Shown here piece by piece: positions 40,705 through 48,587 of a stretch of 64,000 nucleotides of DNA. Position 1 is the first letter of the stretch. Each line of letters starts with the position of its first letter. The translations under genes were made by a program, and so were the position numbers. A model generated the notes under the pieces. The model did not search any database. It was not told where the DNA came from and saw nothing but the letters and a program-made list of their open reading frames with translations. The DNA is from Candidatus Endonucleibacter sp. (ex Gigantidas childressi) (GTDB lineage: Bacteria; Pseudomonadota; Gammaproteobacteria; Pseudomonadales; Endozoicomonadaceae): the NCBI GenBank assembly GCA_030674875.1, contig JASXSU010000002.1, positions 248,001-312,000 on the forward strand, read 5' to 3'.

Positions 40705-41191
40705 CTATGTACGGGATAAAACATTTAGCAGATCTAAAAAAGTGGTTTGATCATTTTTTGCACAGCTGTTTTTGAGTACCCGTTTAAGCCTATCCAAGCC
40801 TAATAGAAACAGACTCTTGGCTGGACGGTAATGCTTGTTCAGCGGCAATTGATTTGCATTCCCATAACACCAGTGCCCTACTAGTAGCACCACACAACAG
40901 CAATCGTCAGTAGTTCCATCAGTTTATTCATCAGGTCAAGGTTCGTCATATGTGTGGACTCCAAATCAAAGCCCCTACTTTTTAGATTGCCAAACATGGT
41001 TTCAATACTCCAGCGCTTACTATAGTCATCTATTATGCTGTCTGGCTTTTTAGTAGCTACGACGATCAACAATCCTTTTAGAGTTCGACGAGCTGCAATA
41101 TAGAGCTGTACTCCAGATACTTTCTTTTTGCTATGCTACGTTACTGTTTGATTGATACTAACGCCTCTGCATAGCTTGCCAAAGGCAATCA
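40705..41191 (-). mobile_element. IS4-like right-end fragment, opposite orientation
   Basis: Begins CTATGTACGGGATAAAACATT and reads back into the catalytic C-terminal region (DDYSKRWSIETMFGNLK). It ends at 41191, about 44 bp before the first attC-like site. Confidence 0.75.
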
Positions 41192-41234
41192 TTCAGTATT
41201 ATTTTTTAAGCATTGCTGCCTCGTTTCCTTTTTA

Positions 41235-41309
41235 GTATAACGTCTTGCATAACCGGAAATTTGCTAAGCGCAGCGTAGCGAATTGTCCGAGTCAATGCGT
41301 TTGTTATGT
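41235..41309 (-). other. attC-like recombination site of the sodN cassette
   Basis: On the minus strand: TAACAAACGCATTGACTCGG, an imperfect palindrome with TTCGCTACGCTGCGC at its tip, then CCGGTTATGCAAGACGTTA. The TAACAAACGC ... GTTA frame is typical of integron attC sites, and it lies just downstream of the gene's stop. Confidence 0.8.
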
Positions 41310-41314
41310 GGGTT

Positions 41315-41776
41315 TTAGTGTTTGTGCTCAGGGTAGTATGATGACAACGCCTCAATAGTTTTCTTTAAAGATGTCACATAGGAGATGTCAGCGTTTTGCT
41401 TAGCTTTCATCGCTGCAATGATTACCGAGTGGTGTTTTATTAAACGTTCAGAGTAGTCTTTTTGATTTGGTTGTACTCGTTGCGTCAGGAAGTAGTCGCT
41501 GATCGTAGAGATAATATTTTGTGCATGCTTTTCCTTGTTTACCACCCAGCGAACTATTTGGTTGTTGGATTGTGCATCAGTTTTGCCTGATAATTTAACG
41601 ATTAAAGTTACTGATTTTTCGATGGTTGCTACATCTTCAAGCATTGCCTGGACGCGAGAGTGGTCATCATAAATTCCGCACGGAATCTGGCAGTGCCCAT
41701 ACGCTTGATGTGGTAAGATGAAACCCATCATAATAAAAGTAATTGAAAACGCTATATCTCTGAGTTTTTTCATCAT
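41315..41776 (-). CDS. sodN: Nickel superoxide dismutase with Sec-type leader
   Basis: 153 residues. The nickel hook is HCQIPCGIYDD at residues 28-38, equivalent to His1, Cys2 and Cys6 of mature Ni-SOD. The rest is the expected four-helix Ni-SOD domain (LEDVATIEKSVTLI, WVVNKEKHAQNIISTISDYF). Residues 1-27 look like a Sec signal peptide (KK, a hydrophobic core, AYG before H28), so signal peptidase could expose the nickel-binding His. Typical Ni-SODs instead have a short pro-peptide cut by SodX, and none is in the window. Periplasmic location is inferred. First cassette of the array. Confidence 0.85.
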   Translation of the reverse strand: MMKKLRDIAFSITFIMMGFILPHQAYGHCQIPCGIYDDHSRVQAMLEDVATIEKSVTLIVKLSGKTDAQSNNQIVRWVVNKEKHAQNIISTISDYFLTQRVQPNQKDYSERLIKHHSVIIAAMKAKQNADISYVTSLKKTIEALSSYYPEHKH

Positions 41777-41831
41777 TATTTCCTTTCTTGGTTAGTTGGA
41801 CAAAAAATCTATTTTTTAAAAGTGGTACAAC

Positions 41832-41920
41832 ATATAATGCCTCGAATCACCCGCAAAATAAAGCTGTAGAGCGAAGCGGCGCAGCTTTATTTTGTCGGCG
41901 CGTATGCGTTTGTTAGCTGC
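41832..41920 (-). other. attC-like site of the barrel-protein cassette
   Basis: Minus strand: GCTAACAAACGCATACGCGC, palindromic arms AAAATAAAGCTG / CAGCTTTATTTT, then GGGTGATTCGAGGCATTATA. The last core reads ATTA instead of GTTA, a possible inactivating change. Confidence 0.75.
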
Positions 41921-41955
41921 TTTTTTTCCAACTGCAAGATGTCACGTATCATTCA

Positions 41956-42792
41956 CTATTTTGGAAACAGTAAGGTAAATAATAAACGCACACTTAGCCC
42001 TTCAGGGCCACCATCCGTACTTTCTGCCCAGTAACTTACGCCACCACCTACACTGACCCGCTGATTACCAAATTTCATGACTTTAGTTACTGTAACATTG
42101 ATTGGCACAACCCACTGTTCAGATTTCCAGTCATAGGTAGATTCAGTATTCAGTGCGAATGTCACGGCCTCCTTGGTTGTGTATAACAAAAAAGGTTGTA
42201 AGAAAGTAGCGCTTATATTCTGTCGGTCATCATCTCCTGCTACCGACCAGATATGGTTGGCCAGTACACCGTAGGTCCAGGGGCCATTTTGCTTAAGTGC
42301 AACGGCCGTGGGTCCAAGCCCCCATTTTTCTGCTCCAAGTAAATTATCGGCTGCTGTGGGCAATAAAAATACGGACCCAACACCCCATATCCAACCATCC
42401 TCTGTAGGTTGCTTGGGCGAAAAGAATACACTCTGTACCACATCCCCCAACCCCGATTGACTGCCCGTTCCGGGAAAGACATCATCCTGCGAAATGACCG
42501 GTAGAATAGTTCTAGAAATAATATTCCAGTCATCATTCAATGAAAAAGGAAGTACCGGCTGGATATTCAGCCGATAGCGATCACCCTTATCCTTTGGCCC
42601 AATGTTTGAATCGTAATTGAGTTGAAAAGGAACGCTGATCAATGATGCGACAGGGTTAGCTAATTTCTTAGCAAGCTCTTCACTACTTTGTGCGAATACA
42701 GTAGGCACTATAAATACCGATGAAATGATGAATATTTCAGTAATAGTTCTAAAAACGTTATAGGTTGCTTTGCTATTCAATTTATTCTCCAA
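41956..42792 (-). CDS. Outer-membrane beta-barrel protein (putative transporter)
   Basis: 278 residues with a signal peptide ending near VFAQS. Many short amphipathic strands and a terminal LSVRLLFTLLFPK fit an outer-membrane barrel. It resembles proteins annotated only as transporter or meta-pathway phenol-degradation-like: SLISVPFQLNYDSNIGP then NIQPVLPFSLNDDWNIISR are characteristic. Substrate unknown. Second cassette; attC-like site directly behind the stop codon. Confidence 0.75.
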   Translation of the reverse strand: MENKLNSKATYNVFRTITEIFIISSVFIVPTVFAQSSEELAKKLANPVASLISVPFQLNYDSNIGPKDKGDRYRLNIQPVLPFSLNDDWNIISRTILPVISQDDVFPGTGSQSGLGDVVQSVFFSPKQPTEDGWIWGVGSVFLLPTAADNLLGAEKWGLGPTAVALKQNGPWTYGVLANHIWSVAGDDDRQNISATFLQPFLLYTTKEAVTFALNTESTYDWKSEQWVVPINVTVTKVMKFGNQRVSVGGGVSYWAESTDGGPEGLSVRLLFTLLFPK

Positions 42793-42806
42793 GTTTTATT
42801 ATCTAC

Positions 42807-42904
42807 AGCTAACGCCTTGCTTAGCGGCAGTATAAAGTGGCACGTTTTTGCGAATTCAAAATAGGTGCCGCTTTAAACTGTCCGCTGGAGCTGTTTGTTA
42901 GCCG
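42807..42904 (-). other. attC-like site of the first amidohydrolase cassette
   Basis: Minus strand: GCTAACAAACAGCTCCAGCG, arms AGTTTAAAGCGGCAC / GTGCCACTTTATACT, then GCAAGGCGTTAGCT. Good attC layout. Confidence 0.8.
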
Positions 42905-42908
42905 TCCC

Positions 42909-44861
42909 TTATTTTCCCTGTATGGCCGCACTAGTTTGAAAAATGTAATTGGCGCTACACACACCCCCGTGATGTTTATGTTCTACTGTTGCTTCATATT
43001 TTGCCAACATTGCGATGTATTCTTGATTATTCAACGACGTCACAAGTCCTTTAGATGAACTTTTGATTGGGTGCACATTGCCCTCGAAAACAGTTCCCCA
43101 AATCACTATATCCTTTAATTTTTTAGGATCCGATGTAAGAGGGTTCTCTTCAAAAACTGTGAAGTTAGCTTTTTTTCCAATATCAATACTACCCATTTCA
43201 TTTTCCTTGCGGATAGCGTGTGCCGCATTGATTGTCACCGCACGAAAAGCTTCCTCTGATGTCACTTTTTCTTCAGGGCCAAGCGTTTTCGTCCCAGACA
43301 AACCTATGCGATTTACAGCAGCCCAAGCCAGTAGCATTGGCCGCGCAGGAGCCATCGGCGCATCAGAATGAAATGACAACTTAATGCCATTATCGATAAC
43401 TGTGCGGCCACGAGCCATGACTTCAGAGCGTTCGGAGCCTACCCCAACTTTACTATACTGCTCGGCAAGAACGTGAACGTAAAATGGGTTTGAACTGATT
43501 TCAGCGCCAAGTTGGGCAGCGCGTTTGACCTGTGCTCTCTCAGAGAAGGCAAAGTGATGGAATGCAAAACGATGATCATATCGCGGCGAGCTATGGAGCA
43601 AATCCTCTAGGGTATTCAGACCCAACTCCAACCCCATGTCGCCATTTTGATGCACTGTTAACTGGTAACCCTCTTCCCAGAAGGCCCGTGCACTTTTTGA
43701 AAAATCTTCTGGCGATTGAATCCATTCACCTTTATGCCCATCAAGGTAGCCCTCTTTCATTTGCATCAATTGAGAATAGACCGCACCGTCGGTGAATAGC
43801 TTGATCTGGTTGGGCAACCATTTAACATGCTCACCATTCAAATTTTTAGCTTGTTTACGAGCCGCCGCCACAGCTTTTTTTCCATCCTTTCCATTGGTAT
43901 CATAAAGCGTATTTCCCGCAGGAATGAGATAATAATCAAAGGGCATTGTTCCGCTTTCTAGGATTTGAATCATTTGGCGTATCATCGAATCTGACATTGC
44001 AACCCCTGGATCACTGGCCGCAGTAATGCCTCCAGCATGAATGTACTTTCGTGCACGCTCAAGACCTAGCTTAAATTTATCTGCTGAAGCGATAAGAGGA
44101 ACGACTTTATTGACCACAAGATACAAGCCTTTTTCCCAAACATGCCCTTTATCCCAATTAGCCATATCAGATGATTCGCCCTTACCCTGCCAGTCAGACT
44201 CTTTTATTCCTAGCATTTCTAAAGCCTTGGTATTGAAATAAAATTCATGAACAGAGCGTTGCCAAATAATAATTGGACGGGTGCTTGAGACTTTATCTAG
44301 TATTGTACGGCTCATTTTTCCATGAAAAGCGCTATGGTAACCCCAAGTGATGAGGGTTTCATTCGGGTCTTTTAACTCTGCATCAATCTCTTTTAATCGG
44401 TCGATATAGGCTTTTTCCCCAACCACTCCTTTTGCATTGCCCCAAGGCAGTTCCCAGTCGGCAGGAGTGATGAAATGCGTATTTGCGACATAGGCAAATA
44501 ACCAAAAATGCAAATGGGGATCAATAAGGCCAGGCGTAAGCGTTTTGTTTGCGAAGTCTCTATTAATAACCAAGCCTGGAGATTTATTGAAGCGTGCTAA
44601 TAGAGCGCCCTTTTCTCCTACGTCGATAATAAGGCCGTCACGAACAGCAACTGCCGTAACTGTTTTAATGGCGGGTGACATTGTCACAACTTCCTTGGCA
44701 ACAAAGATCGTGACTTGCGCCGATGAAGGTGAGAAAGTTTCATATAAACTCTGAATCGATTCGGCCGCGTATGCCCAAGAGGACATCACGACAGGAACAG
44801 CAAGGATTGCTAATAGCACGAGTGTCGGTGATTCAAGTTTACAACGCTTATTTTGTTTCAT
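42909..44861 (-). CDS. Exported YtcJ-like amidohydrolase
   Basis: 650 residues with an N-terminal signal peptide ending around SWAYA. Amidohydrolase superfamily, Amidohydro_3 type: the metal site starts with PGLIDPHLHF, later HQNGDMGLE and FHSDAPMAPARP supply further ligands. The family hydrolyses amide or ester bonds of varied small molecules; the substrate is unknown and the location should be periplasmic. At ~2.1 kb this is a very large integron cassette. The start codon is an ATG with few clues upstream. Confidence 0.85.
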   Translation of the reverse strand: MKQNKRCKLESPTLVLLAILAVPVVMSSWAYAAESIQSLYETFSPSSAQVTIFVAKEVVTMSPAIKTVTAVAVRDGLIIDVGEKGALLARFNKSPGLVINRDFANKTLTPGLIDPHLHFWLFAYVANTHFITPADWELPWGNAKGVVGEKAYIDRLKEIDAELKDPNETLITWGYHSAFHGKMSRTILDKVSSTRPIIIWQRSVHEFYFNTKALEMLGIKESDWQGKGESSDMANWDKGHVWEKGLYLVVNKVVPLIASADKFKLGLERARKYIHAGGITAASDPGVAMSDSMIRQMIQILESGTMPFDYYLIPAGNTLYDTNGKDGKKAVAAARKQAKNLNGEHVKWLPNQIKLFTDGAVYSQLMQMKEGYLDGHKGEWIQSPEDFSKSARAFWEEGYQLTVHQNGDMGLELGLNTLEDLLHSSPRYDHRFAFHHFAFSERAQVKRAAQLGAEISSNPFYVHVLAEQYSKVGVGSERSEVMARGRTVIDNGIKLSFHSDAPMAPARPMLLAWAAVNRIGLSGTKTLGPEEKVTSEEAFRAVTINAAHAIRKENEMGSIDIGKKANFTVFEENPLTSDPKKLKDIVIWGTVFEGNVHPIKSSSKGLVTSLNNQEYIAMLAKYEATVEHKHHGGVCSANYIFQTSAAIQGK

Positions 44862-44905
44862 CTTTAGTACTCCAGAAAGGGTAACATTCCCAGCCTATAT
44901 TCTTT

Positions 44906-45004
44906 GGCTAACGTCGTAAATCACCGGCTGCAAAAAGTGGCGCGGCTTTTGCGTAAGCAAAAAAGGCGTGCCACTTTTTTCAGTCCGCGTGAATTCTAGT
45001 TGGT
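44906..45004 (-). other. attC-like site of the methyltransferase cassette
   Basis: Minus strand: ACCAACTAGAATTCACGCGG, arms AAAAAAGTGGCACGCC / GGCGCGGCTTTTGC and CCACTTTTTGCAG, then TTTACGACGTTAGCC. The outer left core is diverged. Confidence 0.75.
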
Positions 45005-45031
45005 CGCCTGACTTGGTTCTCCTGACTTGGA

Positions 45032-45790
45032 TTAACAACTTTTGTACTGATGGCCTTTCAAGTGTGAGATTGGAGCCCCTTCATTGCAGACTGAAAATAA
45101 GGCTCTTAGATTTGAAGCGTCATCAGTACCACCTTGCGATTTGTCTATAATATGCCCGATATGTAGCCTTTTTTTCTCGATGAATCATATGGATGAGGCT
45201 CACCAGCAACCGCACCACACATTTTACAAGTAAAACCATTTCTGTCCAAGACAAAAGCCCTGGTTTCTTTTGATATGACTCTTTCGAAAGCAGGCTGCGG
45301 TTTCTGGTCATTGAGAATCTATTGACCTGGCTTTAAGTCACTACGCTTATTGTGGGTTTGAATTTTATAACTGACATTTTCTTTTCAAGCAATTCACCAA
45401 CAGTCAATGGATTGCATCCATGGCTCTGTGGCCATGAAAATTGCTCAGAAAGGTAATTTCTGATAGCCACAATAACTACTCGGGGACGAAGTTGAGATAC
45501 ACCATAATCTGAAGCGTTAAGTAAACGCCATTCAGCTTTATACCCGTCGCCTTTCAAGTTGCTACGTTGTCGGCTGCATTCACTCACCCCGATCACCTAC
45601 TACTCGTAGGCTCACGGGTCTTCGCTTACTTGCTGCCTAGTAGCAATTTGAAATGCTTTGGGTATATATCCCATTTTTTTCTAATTGTTTTTTTAAATTT
45701 AGCCGGTAATCTTCAAAAACCGCGTCAAGAAACCCTCTTACATTTTCGAGCATAACTGCACGCGGTTTAATCTCATTTGATGGAGTAAAT
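45032..45790 (-). pseudogene. Decayed DNA cytosine-5 methyltransferase with HNH nuclease relic
   Basis: Minus strand from 45790: KPRAVMLENVRGFLDAVF is motif IV (ENV) of cytosine-5 methyltransferases. A 124-bp element interrupts it, then ASDYGVSQLRPRVVIVAIR is motif VIII (Q-R-R). The PCQ motif, the target-recognition part and motifs IX-X are missing. Behind a stop, another frame gives RAFVLDRNGFTCKMCGAVAG, and after a frameshift in a run of A, RLHIGHIIDKSQGGTDDASN and ALFSVCNEGAPI. This is an HNH nuclease with paired Cys, as in restriction enzymes. Together a dead restriction-modification pair. Confidence 0.75.
45541..45664. repeat. 124-bp palindromic element, type A, in the methyltransferase relic
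   Basis: TACCCGTCGCCTTTCAAGTT to TTGAAATGCTTTGGGTA with TA on both sides; the methyltransferase sequence continues across it. Confidence 0.93.
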
Positions 45791-45883
45791 AATGGAGTAT
45801 TCTCTCTACCTTTAAAGTATTTTAAAAAACTCTTTGATTATATTAATTATTCAGAATTTTAATAGAGTATGAGGCATGTGAAC

Positions 45884-45969
45884 ACCTAACGTTGCAAATC
45901 ACCGGAAACAAAAAGCAGAATGAGGAACGAGCTGCGCTTTTTGCTGTCCGAGTGCATTTGCCTTGTTAG
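45884..45969 (-). other. attC-like site of the second amidohydrolase cassette
   Basis: Minus strand: TCTAACAAGGCAAATGCACT, arms AGCAAAAAGCGCAG / CTGCTTTTTGTTTCCGG, then TGATTTGCAACGTTAGGT. GTTAGGT fits the GTTRRRY core exactly. Confidence 0.85.
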
Positions 45970-45999
45970 AACTCAGATGCGAGATGTGCGTGCATCTGC

Positions 46000-47703
46000 T
46001 CACGGCTCTCGTCTGTAAATAGTCTTTCCTTCTTTGATGGTCTCCAGCACGATGATCGTATTGATCTTAGTCGGAGCGACCGTGAGCGGATTGTCAGAGA
46101 GAACAACCATGTCTGCCAATTTACCTTTCTCAAGCGAGCCTTTTTCGGCCTGTTCACCGAACTGCTCGGCACTCCAAAGAGTAATCATCTTCATAGCTTC
46201 AAGCGGGGTCACCCGCTCGTCTGGACCGATAACCTTTCCAGATCGTGAAGTACGATTCACTGTTGCCCACACAACCTGCATAAGATTGGGAAGAGCTACC
46301 GGTGCGTCGGTATGGCTAGTTGCGTGCAATCCCGTGTTCAGAATTGAGCGCATAGGTGAAATCCTGGCAGCCTGCTCTGGGCCGACGATATCCATATACC
46401 AGTCGCCCCAATAGAATGTGTGCATCGGGAACATCGACGGAAAGATACCAAGTGATTTCAACTTTTGAACCTGGTCTTGCCGGATAAACTGGCCATGTAT
46501 GAGGATAACACCACCTGGCTTGACGCCATATTTAGCGACAACCGGCTGTAATGCTTGGAACAGCTGATCAATAGCAGCATCACCATTGGCATGCACTTTG
46601 ACCGGCCAGCCCTTAGCGTACGCTTCATCGAGATAGGCTTCTACCTCTTTTGTGTCTGGAATGGCAGGGTAGCCTTTGTAGCCAGGCTCCTGCCCATCAG
46701 GCGGCAACAGATAGGCTTCAGTACGCCAAGCAGTACGGCCTTGGGGTGAACCATCGAGCGTAACTTTAAGGCCTGCAAGTCGATAGCGGTCACGGTAAAC
46801 CTTGGAAAAATTACGATCAAGTTCTGCTTTGTTGGAGTAGTCCATCCACCCTGTGATATCGATATCGACAAGGCCGCGGCTGGCTGCATTTTCCATGTCA
46901 GCACTCATACTACCGAACATGCGGCCCTCATTCGCGGAGGTATAGCCATAGCTCTTCGCCATCGCAAGGCCGCGCTTCAGAAAGACATCTTTTCCTTCCT
47001 GCGTGGTAGGCGCAAGAAATTTCACCATGTAGGGCATAGCAGCAAGCTCTTCAAGAACTCCGTTGGGAGTCTTACCATCTGGCTCGCGTCGGATTATGCC
47101 GCCCTCGGGGTTAGGAGTACTGCCATCGAAACCGATCAGCTTCAAACCTAAAGTATTAACTGCCGCGAAATGAGCAGAGATGTGCGTGGCCATCACAGGA
47201 ACTGTTGTCGAGACCTTATCGAGATCCTCTCGCGTGGGGTGACGCCCGAGCAGAGCATCATCGTAACCTATGCCAAAAATCCAGCCGTTGAGGTCTACAT
47301 CCGGACTGGTGGCGAATGTCTTTAGCCTATCAACTAGATCATCAATGGTATTAACGGTACCATCTGGCGGAGCTAGTAAGTTGGCACCGACTGCCTGGGT
47401 GCCGAACTGTTGAACATGCTCATGGCCATCTATGAATCCAGGCATCAAAGTCTTGCCGCCAAGACTCACCACCTTTGTAATATCTCTCTTATGGGCCTTT
47501 TCGATAGAAGCCCTTGAACCGACTGCCAGAATGACCCCATCCTTAATCGCTAAAGCTTCAGCGTTTGGCTGCGCATCATTCATAGTGACGATGTTGCCGC
47601 CAACATATATAGCATCAGCCACGACCATCGGATCGGAGGGACTGCATCCTAATAATGCAAGTGAGAGGGCCGTAACTGTAAAAAATGTTCTTATGGATTG
47701 CAT
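46000..47703 (-). CDS. YtcJ-like amidohydrolase lipoprotein
   Basis: 567 residues. LALLGC near residue 20 is a lipobox, so the enzyme is probably lipid-anchored. Amidohydro_3 features: MPGFIDGHEHVQQFG (first metal ligands), KVHANGDAAIDQL and SHTDAPVALPN. A distant relative of the 650-residue enzyme at 42909, not a duplicate: leader type, length and sequence differ. The DNA looks more GC-rich than the flanking AT-rich genes, in keeping with an imported cassette. Substrate unknown. Confidence 0.85.
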   Translation of the reverse strand: MQSIRTFFTVTALSLALLGCSPSDPMVVADAIYVGGNIVTMNDAQPNAEALAIKDGVILAVGSRASIEKAHKRDITKVVSLGGKTLMPGFIDGHEHVQQFGTQAVGANLLAPPDGTVNTIDDLVDRLKTFATSPDVDLNGWIFGIGYDDALLGRHPTREDLDKVSTTVPVMATHISAHFAAVNTLGLKLIGFDGSTPNPEGGIIRREPDGKTPNGVLEELAAMPYMVKFLAPTTQEGKDVFLKRGLAMAKSYGYTSANEGRMFGSMSADMENAASRGLVDIDITGWMDYSNKAELDRNFSKVYRDRYRLAGLKVTLDGSPQGRTAWRTEAYLLPPDGQEPGYKGYPAIPDTKEVEAYLDEAYAKGWPVKVHANGDAAIDQLFQALQPVVAKYGVKPGGVILIHGQFIRQDQVQKLKSLGIFPSMFPMHTFYWGDWYMDIVGPEQAARISPMRSILNTGLHATSHTDAPVALPNLMQVVWATVNRTSRSGKVIGPDERVTPLEAMKMITLWSAEQFGEQAEKGSLEKGKLADMVVLSDNPLTVAPTKINTIIVLETIKEGKTIYRREP

Positions 47704-47735
47704 TGGTAGTTATTTCCTGTATTTGCACAACTAAG

Positions 47736-47742
47736 GTCTAAC
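47736..47742 (-). other. Possible upstream recombination core of the array
   Basis: Minus strand GTTAGAC, a perfect GTTRRRY core, 33 bp before the start of the last amidohydrolase. It would be the 5' boundary of that cassette; no palindrome or attI is visible beyond it. Confidence 0.35.
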
Positions 47743-47971
47743 AGTATTATTATTAGGGAACTTTCTTTCTAATTCCTTGAAAAGTTTTCGCCTATTTGCA
47801 TTTCAGCGCTTTGAATTTTACTGGCAATCACTAATAAAAACAACAAGTTATCGGGATATTATAGGTTCTGGCCTAGATAAAATCAGGAAAGATTCCTGTC
47901 TAATTCTTGCTTAGTCAGGAAGCCTTCTTTATAATTCCACGAAAAGATTCCGCCTATCTGCATTTTAATAT

Positions 47972-48553
47972 TTTGTAGCAGTTTCTACCAATTAATTAGG
48001 CTCCGTATGCATTCCCACGCTGGAGCGTTGGAACGAGAAAATATAGATTCGATGGCAACTAGAACCTGTGTGAACGATCCAGCAGGAAGAACATCACCAT
48101 AACCAAGTGTAGTTATTGTGACTGGATTACTCGATTCATTAAATTTTATAAATTGATAAGTACGATCATCATTTGCGATTACTGCGGTTACTGCGCTCTG
48201 CGGATACACGACATCGCCATGTGTATGGTCAGCTGCAGCATTGATACGCTACCGCCCAAAGGTTGTGCCACTGTCTTTTATTGGCAGTGGGTAGCATAGT
48301 CCTCGATAGCTATAACTGAATTTTTGTGAGTAGGATAAAAGTGCTCTATATGTAGTGCTTTGTCTAGAACAAGGAGAGTTGAATGGCATTGCAGGCTATG
48401 AGTTGTCTGGACTCATTGCTCAATAGAGAGAAAGATTAATCATGTGGGGTTGTTGATTGCCATTACTAGCCCCAATTGTCACTACTCGTAGGCTAATACG
48501 TAAATTGAGTTGATTCTTCAGGCTTTATAATCACAAATAAGGGTTGACTATAC
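47972..48553. repeat. ~580-bp direct repeat, left copy, with potassium-channel fragment
   Basis: Runs from TTTTGTAGCAGTTTCTACC to CAAATAAGGGTTGACTATA and is almost identical to 52551-53132. It contains a minus-strand fragment (47985 to ~48245) with the channel filter TITTLGYGDV, preceded by the ordered frame INAAADHTHGDVVYPQSAV. It is truncated at both ends, hence a relic. A CTCGTTCCCACGC palindrome lies inside. Confidence 0.85.
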
Positions 48554-48587
48554 CCAAATGTATTGAAGATACTTGGGTATATAACCC

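Noticed and set aside
42240-42536. 98-residue frame within the barrel gene
   Set aside because: Alternative-frame shadow of the outer-membrane protein; the barrel gene explains the region.
48545-48580. TATACCCAAATG...CTTGGGTATA as another 124-bp element
   Set aside because: Ends look similar but are only ~36 bp apart; more likely an ordinary hairpin or terminator after the phosphatase gene.
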